Virus record (IMG/VR): IMGVR_UViG_3300009703_002827
Coordinates: 1-51,919 of that record
Length of the DNA: 51,919 nucleotides
DNA from: a virus
Reading direction: 5' to 3' (one strand)
The notes beneath the pieces were generated by a model. That model was given only the letters and a program-made list of their open reading frames with translations. It searched no databases and was not told where the DNA came from. The first letter of the stretch is position 1; the number at the start of each line of letters is the position of its first letter. The translations under genes were made by a program, and so were the position numbers. Below, in pieces: positions 7,289-14,521 of the stretch.

Positions 7289-7293
7289 AAATA
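7286..7293 (+). promoter_or_regulatory. late-promoter-like box (AATAAATA)
   Basis: Seven bases before ATG 7301; the intervening TTAGTGT has no ribosome-binding sequence. Confidence 0.5.
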
Positions 7294-7300
7294 TTAGTGT

Positions 7301-8803
7301 ATGGCTGAGAGATGGAACCAATCGAAAATAGATCGCGTTAACAGGCAGAAAACGAGAAATTATCAAACGCTTAATCGTTTGATGAGTAAAGTGACTACGG
7401 CCGGGACAACCGGATTTCAAAACCTTCCCAAGATTAATCTCAACCCATTTTCGAAAACACCCTCACAGGCGGGAGCGGCATTGAAACTGAAAGGAATATT
7501 GAAGAAAATGGAAAATGCTAAGCCTGGGAGCGATTTGGTACAGGGTGAAAACCCAGCACTTTCAAAAAGAGAGCAGAACTCTCTCAAAAAATTGCTACCA
7601 GCGATAGGCGTTTCTTTGGTCGATGCACATAATCTCGTTAAAGCAATGAGGAAGGATGAACGCTTAGGAAAAAAATTAGACGAGCTGTACAACGCGGTCG
7701 ACCCTAACGCGTCTGGCTCTAGTAGCAGTTATGGAGGAGAAGGAGGCTATTATGCCGCAGAAGGTGGCGTAGGTGAGGGGGGTTCTATGAGCTCGGAAGA
7801 TTCCGCAATCCAAGGCGAAGCGGAGTATTATGCAGGATATTATTCAGGTCAAGGGTATACAGAACCAACTCCTGAAGAACCTTCAACAGACGGGATGCAA
7901 TATTATCACGGAGAAGGCGGTGTAGGTGAGGGTGGATCAATGACAGATCCGATTAGTGAAGAGCCAGTTGATGAAGAACCAGTTACGGGAACCCGAATAT
8001 ATAATAGAATTGCATCAGCCAGTAGTGGTAGACAAGAATTATTAAACCCAACGGAGCTGACAAGTGTTGACCCGGGTGTAGGATCCGGTGGTAGCGGTGG
8101 CGGTCCTGGAGGCATTATAGACACACTAACACAAATTGGGTCCCAAGTTGGAAACCAAATTGCTGGCGGTGCACGAGGACTAATGACTGCCATACAAAAC
8201 ATTCCTCAAAATAATGGTATGCCCCAAGGTGGTCAACCTGGCGCAGGAGGACCAGGAGGTACCGTTGACCCTCAACCAACACCTCAAGAACAAATCCAAC
8301 AGCAAAGACAAACTGCATACCAGCAATCATACAATACGGCTGATCAAATGTTGCGAAATCAATATGCGAATTGGGGTCAACATATTGTTCAAATGAATCA
8401 AGCTGGGCAATGGACACGTGAAAATAGAGAGAATTTCAGAAATGCCAGAATGCAATCTGGCATGCAACTGTTTGGCTCTGGTGGCCAGCTTGAACGGCAA
8501 TTACGAACAAATGAGAACTTAACAAATAATGATGTACAGTCTATCTTAATGGCAACAAGAACGCAATGGAATAACAATGGTCAAACACTTTCTCGTATTG
8601 GTTTACAATACGGCAGATCGCAACAACAATTAAATGATCCAATTACACAGCATCACCTCTCACAGACCGGTACATCTGTAGCCCGTAGATTGTTTGGTCA
8701 AGGATCCGTGCAACACCAGGCGGCGTATACTAGAGAGAGACAACTACGTAGTAGAAGAATGGCATATCAAGGAGTTCCAGGTTATGGGCCCTTCAGGGGA
8801 TGA
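7301..8803 (+). CDS. Gly/Gln-rich repeat-containing protein, probable virion component
   Basis: A 500-residue protein of unknown function. The N-terminal about 145 residues are basic and helical (MAERWNQSKIDRVNRQK). The middle carries low-complexity Gly/Ser/Glu sequence with a duplicated EGGVGEGGSM motif (bases 7760-7789 and 7913-7942). The C-terminal about 200 residues are rich in Gln, Asn and Arg (repeated QQ, RQ) and helical. There are no membrane segments, signal peptide or known domain. The low-complexity linker and the late box suggest an abundant structural or internal virion protein, which is inference. The following 184-residue gene is in the same orientation. Confidence 0.75.
   Translation: MAERWNQSKIDRVNRQKTRNYQTLNRLMSKVTTAGTTGFQNLPKINLNPFSKTPSQAGAALKLKGILKKMENAKPGSDLVQGENPALSKREQNSLKKLLPAIGVSLVDAHNLVKAMRKDERLGKKLDELYNAVDPNASGSSSSYGGEGGYYAAEGGVGEGGSMSSEDSAIQGEAEYYAGYYSGQGYTEPTPEEPSTDGMQYYHGEGGVGEGGSMTDPISEEPVDEEPVTGTRIYNRIASASSGRQELLNPTELTSVDPGVGSGGSGGGPGGIIDTLTQIGSQVGNQIAGGARGLMTAIQNIPQNNGMPQGGQPGAGGPGGTVDPQPTPQEQIQQQRQTAYQQSYNTADQMLRNQYANWGQHIVQMNQAGQWTRENRENFRNARMQSGMQLFGSGGQLERQLRTNENLTNNDVQSILMATRTQWNNNGQTLSRIGLQYGRSQQQLNDPITQHHLSQTGTSVARRLFGQGSVQHQAAYTRERQLRSRRMAYQGVPGYGPFRG
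7760..7942 (+). repeat. in-gene direct repeat encoding EGGVGEGGSM
   Basis: Two 30-nt copies (7760-7789 and 7913-7942) encode the same ten residues with several silent differences, so the repeat is conserved at protein level. It lies in the low-complexity linker of the 500-residue protein. Confidence 0.8.
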
Positions 8804-8817
8804 AGTGTACCGCTTTA

Positions 8818-8825
8818 TATAAATA
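8818..8825 (+). promoter_or_regulatory. late-promoter-like box (TATAAATA, exact T4 late consensus)
   Basis: Six bases before the ATG at 8832. Matches the T4 late promoter octamer exactly. Confidence 0.5.
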
Positions 8826-8831
8826 TATACA

Positions 8832-9386
8832 ATGACATTTGAAGATAAAATTATTAAAAATGCGAGTATTAGGCAAAAAAAGCTTATGCGTCCGGCGAAA
8901 ATTGCCCAGCAAAAGCCTGATACTGGTGTAACTATTCTCAAGAAAGGTGCATACTTTCTCATCAAAGACTGTGCTGATGTGACTGTGAAGTTTCTACCGC
9001 ATTTAGCGTATAGCTCTTATAAGTCTCCTATTAAAGACCTTAAAGGTAAATTTAATCAAGCTGAGATTATTGATTTTGTCGGTAGATCTAAAATTGAACC
9101 GGAAACAAAGCAGCTCTTACATATTATTTTGACTGATATTGGTACAGCTCAATACAGAGCTGCAATTGGCGATAGTAGCGCTGAACCATTAGAAGGAGTC
9201 ACAACATCTATAGCTCCTGAACATGATTATACAATAACGGATAGTGAAGATGTATATGGCGATTACAGCTTGGATGAAATGGAAGATGCTCCTCAGCCAG
9301 TTAATGTTGAAGCTAAAGAAGAAGTTAATGTTGACGACGTTACAGCAGTAATTAATAAATTAATTGAAGTATTTGACGCTAAATAA
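8832..9386 (+). CDS. hypothetical protein, 184 residues
   Basis: A basic N-terminal half (MTFEDKIIKNASIRQKKL, later KKGAYFLIKD) is followed by an acidic C-terminal tail with many Glu/Asp/Val residues. No family is recognised. The basic/acidic bipartite design and the neighbouring structural-type gene suggest a virion or DNA-binding role, unproven. It ends just before a convergent 55-residue gene. Confidence 0.7.
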   Translation: MTFEDKIIKNASIRQKKLMRPAKIAQQKPDTGVTILKKGAYFLIKDCADVTVKFLPHLAYSSYKSPIKDLKGKFNQAEIIDFVGRSKIEPETKQLLHIILTDIGTAQYRAAIGDSSAEPLEGVTTSIAPEHDYTITDSEDVYGDYSLDEMEDAPQPVNVEAKEEVNVDDVTAVINKLIEVFDAK

Positions 9387-9389
9387 CCG

Positions 9390-9557
9390 TTACTCTATTT
9401 CAAAATAAGGATGACCGTCAGTTAGGCGGTCTTCTTTTTCTTGAACATTAATCTCTTTCACACCATAAAACTCTTCATCAACATGAGCCATGGCTGGAAA
9501 GTCTAATTGTTCATCATCCAATTCTTGTAGAAAATCTAATATCTCGCGATATGTCAT
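9390..9557 (-). CDS. small hypothetical protein, 55 residues
   Basis: Starts MTYREILDFLQELDDEQL and ends TDGHPYFEIE. The pattern (a helix with E-x-L-x-x-L followed by short strands and a GHPY ending) resembles small acidic phage proteins of unknown function. Its stop lies 4 bp from the convergent plus-strand gene. It contains the possible plus-strand terminator at 9413-9439. Confidence 0.65.
   Translation of the reverse strand: MTYREILDFLQELDDEQLDFPAMAHVDEEFYGVKEINVQEKEDRLTDGHPYFEIE
9413..9439 (+). terminator. possible intrinsic terminator for the 7301-9386 transcript
   Basis: GACCG (9413-9417) pairs with CGGTC (9427-9431), followed by TTCTTTTT. The stem is only 5 bp and lies inside the convergent gene. 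Confidence 0.35.
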
Positions 9558-9566
9558 ACTTTTAGT

Positions 9567-9574
9567 TATTTAGT
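9567..9574 (-). promoter_or_regulatory. late-promoter-like box (ACTAAATA)
   Basis: Nine bases before the ATG at 9557, overlapping the stop codon of the upstream 55-residue gene. Confidence 0.35.
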
Positions 9575-9737
9575 TGCTTGATATAATCAAATCCTCGGAC
9601 ACCCATCTATTACCTTTATCGGTTTTTACTTTGTAAATATGACCGCCATTGTAGGTAACAGTTCGTTCAATAATTCCGTGAAGTTGGTCGCCAGATATAT
9701 TACATTGCCAAGTTATATTGTCACCATCTTTATACAT
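9570..9737 (-). CDS. small hypothetical protein, 55 residues, probable small beta barrel
   Basis: Starts MYKDGDNITWQCNISG. It contains TVTYNGGHIYKVKTDKGNRWVSEDL, a short-strand pattern with Gly turns typical of SH3/KOW-like small phage proteins; function unknown. The intrinsic terminator at 9738-9767 sits immediately upstream, so expression requires read-through or an unseen promoter. Confidence 0.6.
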   Translation of the reverse strand: MYKDGDNITWQCNISGDQLHGIIERTVTYNGGHIYKVKTDKGNRWVSEDLIISSN

Positions 9738-9767
9738 AAAAAAACCTGCGAGTATTTAGCTCGCAGG
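9738..9767 (-). terminator. strong intrinsic terminator
   Basis: On the minus strand CCTGCGAG (9760-9767) pairs with CTCGCAGG (9745-9752) around a 7-nt loop, followed by T7 (9738-9744). It ends the 68-residue gene at 9789. Confidence 0.9.
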
Positions 9768-9788
9768 CTGATAATATCTATATTACGT

Positions 9789-9995
9789 CTAGAGAACGGT
9801 AAGATTACCAGTAGCAGCAGCCGACTTCAATTCAGAAGTGACTTGGCGCTTATTAACTCGACGAATACTCCGAGAGTATTGGTTAGCTTTATCGAGAACA
9901 CGAGCCTTCTCTACTGTGTATGTTCCATTACTATTACGGGTCATCTGTACGTACATAGTTTTCGGTCTTGCATTTTCTGCGAATAATGTATTCAT
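9789..9995 (-). CDS. hypothetical protein, 68 residues
   Basis: Starts MNTLFAENARPKTMYVQ and carries a strongly basic middle (SRSIRRVNKRQ). An upstream ATG at 10007 overlaps the -10 element, so the ATG at 9995 (preceded by GGAG) is preferred. It is a single-gene unit with its own promoter (10006-10033) and terminator (9738-9767), which implies independent and probably strong expression. No family is recognised. Confidence 0.7.
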   Translation of the reverse strand: MNTLFAENARPKTMYVQMTRNSNGTYTVEKARVLDKANQYSRSIRRVNKRQVTSELKSAAATGNLTVL

Positions 9996-10005
9996 AACTC
10001 CAATC

Positions 10006-10033
10006 ATTATAACATAGCATGAAAGTAAATCAA
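10006..10033 (-). promoter_or_regulatory. sigma-70-like promoter of the 68-residue gene
   Basis: TTGATT (10028-10033), 16-nt spacer, TATAAT (10006-10011) on the minus strand. The expected start near 9999 gives a leader of about 4 nt. Confidence 0.6.
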
Positions 10034-10048
10034 CATATAATCTAAACT

Positions 10049-10348
10049 TTATTCAGATTCGTCAATCCCGCCATCATCCAGATCTTCTAAATCGGTCGGT
10101 CTTGTGATATCCTCGTCCGAAGGTAGAGATTCTGAATCAATAATCATACCACCGTTTTCTTCAGCAATGTTTTCAAATACCGAATCAATAGTTGTTGCGA
10201 TAACATCTAATCCGTCTACCGTTTTGATATTATAGTGAGCAGTGGCTTTATGTTCTTTAGCTCCTTTTTGAACGGTAACTAAAATATATTCAATATTGTC
10301 TTCAGAAATTTTGTCCACTAAGTCGTAGATGAAGTCATTTGTGGCCAT
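10049..10348 (-). CDS. acidic hypothetical protein, 99 residues
   Basis: Mixed alpha/beta N-terminal two thirds (MATNDFIYDLVDKIS) and a very acidic tail ending DDGGIDESE. No recognised family. It starts 3 bp after the stop of the neighbouring 110-residue gene and probably belongs to the same operon. Confidence 0.7.
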   Translation of the reverse strand: MATNDFIYDLVDKISEDNIEYILVTVQKGAKEHKATAHYNIKTVDGLDVIATTIDSVFENIAEENGGMIIDSESLPSDEDITRPTDLEDLDDGGIDESE

Positions 10349-10351
10349 ATT

Positions 10352-10684
10352 TTATATATTTAATACAAAATTAGTAAATTGCCCTAATGTTACTTTAGCC
10401 ATGACTTTGTCCTTAAAACCAGGTTTATTCATCATATCATCTCTACTAAACCCTTCGGCAGCTCCATAAGTATACAAGTCATTATTAAAAGTAAAGAAAA
10501 CAATATCTTCATCAGGATATTCGTTAATACCTACTCCAATTAAACCATACGTCCCAGTTTCGGAATTTTGTATAATAAGCGACGGGTTGTTATTAGTAAA
10601 TGCCTTTTCAACAGTAACGTCTACATTATGTTTATTAGATAAGGCTATAATACCATCAACAATAGTATCTAATTTATTTTTCAT
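10352..10684 (-). CDS. hypothetical protein, 110 residues
   Basis: A small alpha/beta protein beginning MKNKLDTIVDGIIAL with a central DEDIVFFTFNNDLYTYGAAEGF segment. It is similar in size and pattern to the 110-residue protein at 6943 (both contain a short Y-x(n)-EGF motif), so the two may be distant paralogues. The start overlaps the end of the 33-residue membrane peptide gene. Confidence 0.7.
   Translation of the reverse strand: MKNKLDTIVDGIIALSNKHNVDVTVEKAFTNNNPSLIIQNSETGTYGLIGVGINEYPDEDIVFFTFNNDLYTYGAAEGFSRDDMMNKPGFKDKVMAKVTLGQFTNFVLNI
10357..10364 (-). promoter_or_regulatory. late-promoter-like box (ATTAAATA)
   Basis: Eight bases before the ATG at 10348, within the 3' end of the upstream gene. 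Confidence 0.3.
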
Positions 10685-10775
10685 ATATGAGAATCTTTAA
10701 TCCAGTAAAGACAAATATACAGCTTACAGCAATAAAATATAAAGCACAAGCAAATAGCTTACTTAATATTGTCAT
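10674..10775 (-). CDS. 33-residue single-pass membrane peptide
   Basis: Starts MTILSKLFACALYFI and continues as one hydrophobic segment, ending IYEK. The ATG lies inside the 3' end of the 69-residue gene, and the stop overlaps the start of the 110-residue gene. It fills the only gap in this operon with an overlap at both ends, a typical arrangement for a real small phage gene. Confidence 0.5.
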   Translation of the reverse strand: MTILSKLFACALYFIAVSCIFVFTGLKILIYEK

Positions 10776-10968
10776 TGTCTTTATCACAAGTAATAAAATA
10801 TGTATTAATTACACGCAATACTTCATGCGTCTTTTGATTAATTGTATATAAAGCATTTTCATTATCAAGGTCTCCTTTTAAGGCTTTATACGATTGAACT
10901 TCAATTGACTTTAGTTGATCGGTTATTTCACTTATAAGACGTGAATGGTCTTTAGAATGGTTCATCAT
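10759..10968 (-). CDS. hypothetical helical protein, 69 residues
   Basis: Starts MMNHSKDHSRLISEIT and is predicted by eye to be mostly helical, with heptad-like hydrophobic spacing and an acidic Asn/Asp-rich tail. It overlaps the upstream 85-residue gene by 17 nt, so the two are probably translationally coupled. Function unknown. Confidence 0.65.
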   Translation of the reverse strand: MMNHSKDHSRLISEITDQLKSIEVQSYKALKGDLDNENALYTINQKTHEVLRVINTYFITCDKDNDNIK

Positions 10969-11209
10969 CTATATCTCCATATTTTTTTCGGAACATAGTT
11001 ATCTGCTTGTCTTCCCATTCAGATTTCATTATTAAATGATCAGCTTGCTTTAATAGTAAATTCAGTTGTGTGTCATTTTCAAAAAACTCATCATGAGCAA
11101 TTGAATTGATTTCGTCATTTATTGCTTCTAATTTGGCTGTAAGCCAGGTAGAGCTTTCCATATACATTAAGGAATGGTGGACAAACTTATCATGTTCATC
11201 GCAGTTCAT
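10952..11209 (-). CDS. hypothetical helical protein, 85 residues
   Basis: Starts MNCDEHDKFVHHSLMYM. It is helical with many Glu/Asp/Lys residues, has no known motif and may form a coiled coil. It is the first gene of the 10049-11209 operon and has an exact TATAAATA box 7 bases upstream. Confidence 0.7.
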   Translation of the reverse strand: MNCDEHDKFVHHSLMYMESSTWLTAKLEAINDEINSIAHDEFFENDTQLNLLLKQADHLIMKSEWEDKQITMFRKKYGDIDDEPF

Positions 11210-11216
11210 ACATAAT

Positions 11217-11224
11217 TATTTATA
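11217..11224 (-). promoter_or_regulatory. late-promoter-like box (TATAAATA), minus strand
   Basis: Exact T4 late octamer, 7 bases before the ATG at 11209. Pairs divergently with the plus-strand box at 11243-11250. Confidence 0.5.
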
Positions 11225-11242
11225 GGTTTTTGGTGGCTGTTC

Positions 11243-11250
11243 AATAAATA
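11243..11250 (+). promoter_or_regulatory. late-promoter-like box (AATAAATA)
   Basis: Five bases before the GTG start at 11256, leaving no room for a leader. Confidence 0.5.
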
Positions 11251-11255
11251 TTATT

Positions 11256-11849
11256 GTGAGTGAACTTGACAATAAACTAATCGAAGAAGCGTATCTCTCA
11301 ATGTTAAAGGAGTCGCCACCGGTACCGGTACCGGCTACACCTTCTACGGACAATCCAGCAGCATGGCAAGTCGGTGATCAATTTGATTTTACAGATGGTT
11401 CTACATGGAAAGTAACACACGAAGTAGGTAACGCTGATATCGGTACTGTACCTGCACATGATGTTAATGCGGGAGATATTGACGCAGCGTCTAAAATACC
11501 AACTGACAACAATAAGTTTTTTGGTGCTGCTCCGGCTGACGGTTCTGCTACATGGACTCCTATTCGAATTGATGCTGGTTATTTGAATCCTGGCTCACAT
11601 AAAACTAAAGCCGCTGTCACTGATCAACAAGCCGAATTGGATGCTGCTACAAAAGCAAAAGCAAAAGAAGAACCAGGTACGGCTGGTTGGGCTAAAGGCG
11701 TACAAGCTGCGGCTCAAGGAATGGCCAATAGTCCTGGTACAGGTTCAGGAGATTACCTCACTAAAGGAATAATGGGAGGTATAGATAAAGCAGCTGGTGC
11801 ATTAGGTAAATTAAAACCATCGCGTGGTTCTGGAGCAGTTAGAACTTAG
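11256..11849 (+). CDS. hypothetical Ala/Thr/Pro-rich protein, possible internal virion protein
   Basis: A 197-residue product with a GTG start. The N-terminus MSELDNKLIEEAYLSMLKES resembles those of other proteins in this region and the T4 capsid-targeting peptide pattern. A Pro/Val/Ala-rich linker and a Gly/Ala/Lys-rich remainder follow. No known domain. Its TAG stop shares TTAG with the stop of the convergent gene at 11846. Confidence 0.7.
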   Translation: MSELDNKLIEEAYLSMLKESPPVPVPATPSTDNPAAWQVGDQFDFTDGSTWKVTHEVGNADIGTVPAHDVNAGDIDAASKIPTDNNKFFGAAPADGSATWTPIRIDAGYLNPGSHKTKAAVTDQQAELDAATKAKAKEEPGTAGWAKGVQAAAQGMANSPGTGSGDYLTKGIMGGIDKAAGALGKLKPSRGSGAVRT

Positions 11850-11953
11850 TATCTTTCCATCTCACCGCTGTAATAGTCAGCAGACGGAATGTCAATACCT
11901 TGACCGTGTAAATAATCTTGACCAGCGTATCTTGGATCGTCTTCCTGACCCAT
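11846..11953 (-). CDS. 35-residue acidic product, or read-through extension of the upstream gene
   Basis: From ATG 11953 (starts MGQEDDPRYAGQDYL, ends SGEMERY). The frame is the same as that of the 242-residue gene ending at 11987. After that gene's TAA, eleven sense codons (KGGSDELSEPE) precede this ATG without any other start and with no clear ribosome site. Composition and codon choice look genuinely coding, and the stop overlaps the convergent gene stop in a TTAG, a junction style repeated elsewhere in the window. It may be an independent gene or the true C-terminus of its neighbour. An alternative frame (11839-11973) is hydrophobic and less phage-like. Confidence 0.5.
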   Translation of the reverse strand: MGQEDDPRYAGQDYLHGQGIDIPSADYYSGEMERY

Positions 11954-11986
11954 TTCCGGTTCAGATAACTCATCACTTCCACCTTT

Positions 11987-12715
11987 TTAAGCCTTTAAGA
12001 TGCCACCTTTTACCCAGTCGTTTATAATTCGACGAAGGTCAATCTCTCTACCGTCGAGACCTCCTCTTTCTTCTGGGTCGCGGAAAATAATCGTATTTTT
12101 TAATGTAAATAATATTTCTTGACCAGTCATACCATCTTGAAGATATTCCAACAACTCTTGTTGTATCGACGGTAGTTGGCCGCCGCCTAAAGTGTCAACA
12201 GTATATTCAGCTTTGAGGTCGAGCTTTGCAGGCGCTGTATTAACAGGACCAGCTGACGGTATACCGCCACCTGTATCTTTTAGACCCGCTTCAATTTTAT
12301 CTTCAATAGCGTCTTCCTTATCACTCACATCTTTAACTACAACATTACCGTTATCATCTACGGAAATAACATTTAATCTACGGAACGCGTTTTGTGTAAC
12401 ACGTGCTGCGTATTTAGCGTTTGCTGAACCAATACCAGCAACATCACGTATAATATCAATAATATCGGATCGGAATTCTTTGTAGGAGTTTGGATATGTG
12501 CTGTTTTCGAATTGTTTTAGATAATCAATAACGCCTGATTTAATTTGATTAATGACTGAAGGATCTGTGATTTTATATTTTGCGAGTTTCTCGATATCCC
12601 CTTTATCCATTTTACTGGCAACATCAGGATCGTCAGCAGCGTCTCCAGGAGACACAGGAGCTTCGTATATTTTACGGTACGCTTCGAATAAAATTTGAGA
12701 TTCTTTGTCAGTCAT
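11987..12715 (-). CDS. hypothetical protein with capsid-targeting-like N-terminus
   Basis: A 242-residue protein of unknown function. The N-terminus MTDKESQILFEAYRKIYEAP contains LFEA and IYEA, both matching the (L/I)-x-E|A cleavage pattern of the T4 prohead protease gp21. The middle is helical with many charged residues; the C-terminus has a compact helical region (GGLDGREIDLRRIINDW) ending WVKGGILKA. The frame continues open beyond the TAA (see 11846-11953). An AATAAATA box lies 6 bases upstream. Confidence 0.7.
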   Translation of the reverse strand: MTDKESQILFEAYRKIYEAPVSPGDAADDPDVASKMDKGDIEKLAKYKITDPSVINQIKSGVIDYLKQFENSTYPNSYKEFRSDIIDIIRDVAGIGSANAKYAARVTQNAFRRLNVISVDDNGNVVVKDVSDKEDAIEDKIEAGLKDTGGGIPSAGPVNTAPAKLDLKAEYTVDTLGGGQLPSIQQELLEYLQDGMTGQEILFTLKNTIIFRDPEERGGLDGREIDLRRIINDWVKGGILKA

Positions 12716-12721
12716 CCTAAT

Positions 12722-12729
12722 TATTTATT
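12722..12729 (-). promoter_or_regulatory. late-promoter-like box (AATAAATA), minus strand
   Basis: Six bases before the ATG at 12715; divergent from the box at 12737-12744. Confidence 0.5.
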
Positions 12730-12736
12730 AGTTTGC

Positions 12737-12744
12737 AATAAATA
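12737..12744 (+). promoter_or_regulatory. late-promoter-like box (AATAAATA)
   Basis: Eleven bases before the ATG at 12756; no ribosome-binding sequence in between. Confidence 0.5.
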
Positions 12745-12755
12745 TTTAACACAGT

Positions 12756-13043
12756 ATGAGTAAATTTGACGATGCCATTAATAAAGTATACGCTTCTATC
12801 GTAAATGAACAGAATCCACTGAAAGGACCAAGAAGCGCTATCGATGCTGCAGCTAATTTAGCAGCAGATTACGAAACTTCCAAGAAAGAAGATGGCGTTG
12901 TTAAAGCCAAAGTTAAAGATATGGTTGGTGGCAACGTTGGTTCAAAAGCAGCAAAATTAACTAAAGATTATAATAAAGCTGTTATTGATAAAGCAGAGAA
13001 ACAGCTCAAAAGTATGAGATCTAATGAAAATTTAGATTCTTAG
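12756..13043 (+). CDS. hypothetical Lys/Ala-rich protein, 95 residues
   Basis: Begins MSKFDDAINKVYASIVNEQ, similar to the start of the 183-residue protein at 43431 (identical MSKFD). The rest is Lys/Ala/Asp-rich and helical, like small internal or DNA-associated phage proteins. Its stop overlaps the stop of the convergent 415-residue gene in TTAG. Confidence 0.7.
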   Translation: MSKFDDAINKVYASIVNEQNPLKGPRSAIDAAANLAADYETSKKEDGVVKAKVKDMVGGNVGSKAAKLTKDYNKAVIDKAEKQLKSMRSNENLDS

Positions 13044-14287
13044 GTCTGTGTAATCTTCATACTAAGCGGTAACAATTTTCCAGAGGTGTTCCTTATAGCA
13101 ATTTGATATTTGTATTTCCCTTGTATACCCTCTGTCGTTAGTTCTAATGTTACTTGCTTAGATTTCTTATATGGGTATTTGATACGAGCTTTAACAATCT
13201 CACCTACTCGTTCGTATGCATCTTTGCCGTTTAATATCGGCTCAAAAACAATATCATCTTTCTTTTCTCTGAGATACCAATAACCGTATCCCCATGCTGA
13301 CGCTAAACCGTTTTTAATTTTATTAATATTGTCTTCTGGTATATCATGATCTGCCCAAGATCCTGTTTCAACATATTCATCTAGTTTAACATCATCAAGA
13401 TTGTGAGATTTATATTCGCTGAGCCCACGAGCAATTCTATTACTGTCAATATTGAATAATTTGAAATATAATTTAGAAGGGTGATCAGTTTCATCATAGG
13501 TCATTTGATCAAACACTACATTACCATTCTGGTCTTTAATAAACGGTACATTTCCACCATTGTAGATAGTGTCTCCTTTTTTATCTTTAACTGAAATATA
13601 ATATTCCGCTTCGACAAGCTTCTCCTCAGGGTCCTCCATTGTTACAACAATATCTGCTATTGTTTTACCGACGTTTTTTGGCCCGTCTTCAAAATCAAGT
13701 TGCCGCTTTGTATCAACAGCTCCTGCGAATGTTATACTTTTAACATCTTCAGGATTGACGTTTAACTTTTCAAAGACCGTTTTAACTTCACTTTCACGGA
13801 CATCATCATTAGCTTCAGCTTCAATATATCGTTGAAGCTTGTCTGTTATCATTTGCTCGTACTGCTCTCCTGCGTTACCGCCTCCTGCGAGAACTAGCTC
13901 AATGTTCTTACCCTCTGGTGTCTGATATATAAACATATTGAACTTACTGCTAGGATTTTGGCCCTCGCGAGGATTCAATACTGTAATGCTATTTTGCGGT
14001 AGACCGAATACGCGATTTAGCACTGTTATAAAACTATCTGTGTCTAACTTTTCTTTATTTGCAATTCTACGGGGATTAGACATATCTTCAAGTCCCCAAT
14101 TAGAATTATCTGGATGAGCAATAATACTTTGTTTTGCTTGTTTTGTTGCCTGTAGGTCAACACGTTCTTGCATTAAACCATATGTTGTAGATAGTGGCAT
14201 AAAGCCTGGTGAAGGCTCTGACGTATCGTATGTTTCACCGGTCCTGTAAACCTCTTCAATAGACTTAAATTTATTTCGGTCAGTCAT
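13040..14287 (-). CDS. hypothetical protein, possible PD-(D/E)XK nuclease-fold domain
   Basis: A 415-residue protein. After a short charged N-terminus (MTDRNKFKSIEEVYRTGE) the central part shows ELVLAGGGNAGEQYE, then GKTIADIVVTMED and EYYISVKDKKGDTIYNGG. An Asp followed about 20 residues later by (S)-x-K in a strand, with a Gly-rich turn, is the layout of phage restriction-endonuclease-like folds. The usual acidic residue before x-K is replaced by Ser, so activity is uncertain. A structural role cannot be excluded. It may instead be packaged, since its N-terminus resembles the other capsid-targeting-like starts. Confidence 0.55.
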   Translation of the reverse strand: MTDRNKFKSIEEVYRTGETYDTSEPSPGFMPLSTTYGLMQERVDLQATKQAKQSIIAHPDNSNWGLEDMSNPRRIANKEKLDTDSFITVLNRVFGLPQNSITVLNPREGQNPSSKFNMFIYQTPEGKNIELVLAGGGNAGEQYEQMITDKLQRYIEAEANDDVRESEVKTVFEKLNVNPEDVKSITFAGAVDTKRQLDFEDGPKNVGKTIADIVVTMEDPEEKLVEAEYYISVKDKKGDTIYNGGNVPFIKDQNGNVVFDQMTYDETDHPSKLYFKLFNIDSNRIARGLSEYKSHNLDDVKLDEYVETGSWADHDIPEDNINKIKNGLASAWGYGYWYLREKKDDIVFEPILNGKDAYERVGEIVKARIKYPYKKSKQVTLELTTEGIQGKYKYQIAIRNTSGKLLPLSMKITQT

Positions 14288-14293
14288 TATAGA

Positions 14294-14301
14294 TATTTAT
14301 T
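14294..14301 (-). promoter_or_regulatory. late-promoter-like box (AATAAATA)
   Basis: Six bases before the ATG at 14287, overlapping the end of the upstream membrane-protein gene. Confidence 0.5.
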
Positions 14302-14521
14302 GGCTTTTCTTCCAATTAACGTATCCATATATATTTAACCCAATTAAAATAATCGATAAAAAAACCACAGAAAATGATTGTATCAAATACGCATATACAG
14401 CCATTAATGCATTACCCGCTAACCATACGATAAATGAACAAGTATATTTTTTAGCATTTAAGTAATAACCTATAAGCAATATAGCTGTAGCAACCCATCC
14501 AAGCCATTCTATATTAATCAC
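14297..14521 (-). CDS. small three-helix membrane protein, PnuC/PQ-loop-like
   Basis: About 74 residues with three hydrophobic helices. The ending LNIYGYVNWKK resembles the closing helix of PnuC-type nicotinamide riboside transporters (N-x-Y-G-x-x-x-W-x-K), but a full PnuC has about seven helices, so this is at most one repeat unit that might oligomerise. I prefer the GTG start at 14521 because AAAGGA precedes it at good spacing; an ATG at 14536 would extend it by five residues. It overlaps the stop of the nucleotidyltransferase gene. Confidence 0.65.
   Translation of the reverse strand: MINIEWLGWVATAILLIGYYLNAKKYTCSFIVWLAGNALMAVYAYLIQSFSVVFLSIILIGLNIYGYVNWKKSQ

Noticed and set aside
7906-8417. 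Antisense reading frames opposite the 500-residue protein
   Set aside because: Pro/Ser-rich mirror images of Gly/Gln-rich codons with no starts or signals of their own.
11839-11973. 44-residue frame with a good Shine-Dalgarno-like AGGTGG upstream
   Set aside because: Hydrophobic/basic composition unlike neighbours; the overlapping acidic frame has coding-like codons and an interlocked stop. Not excluded entirely.
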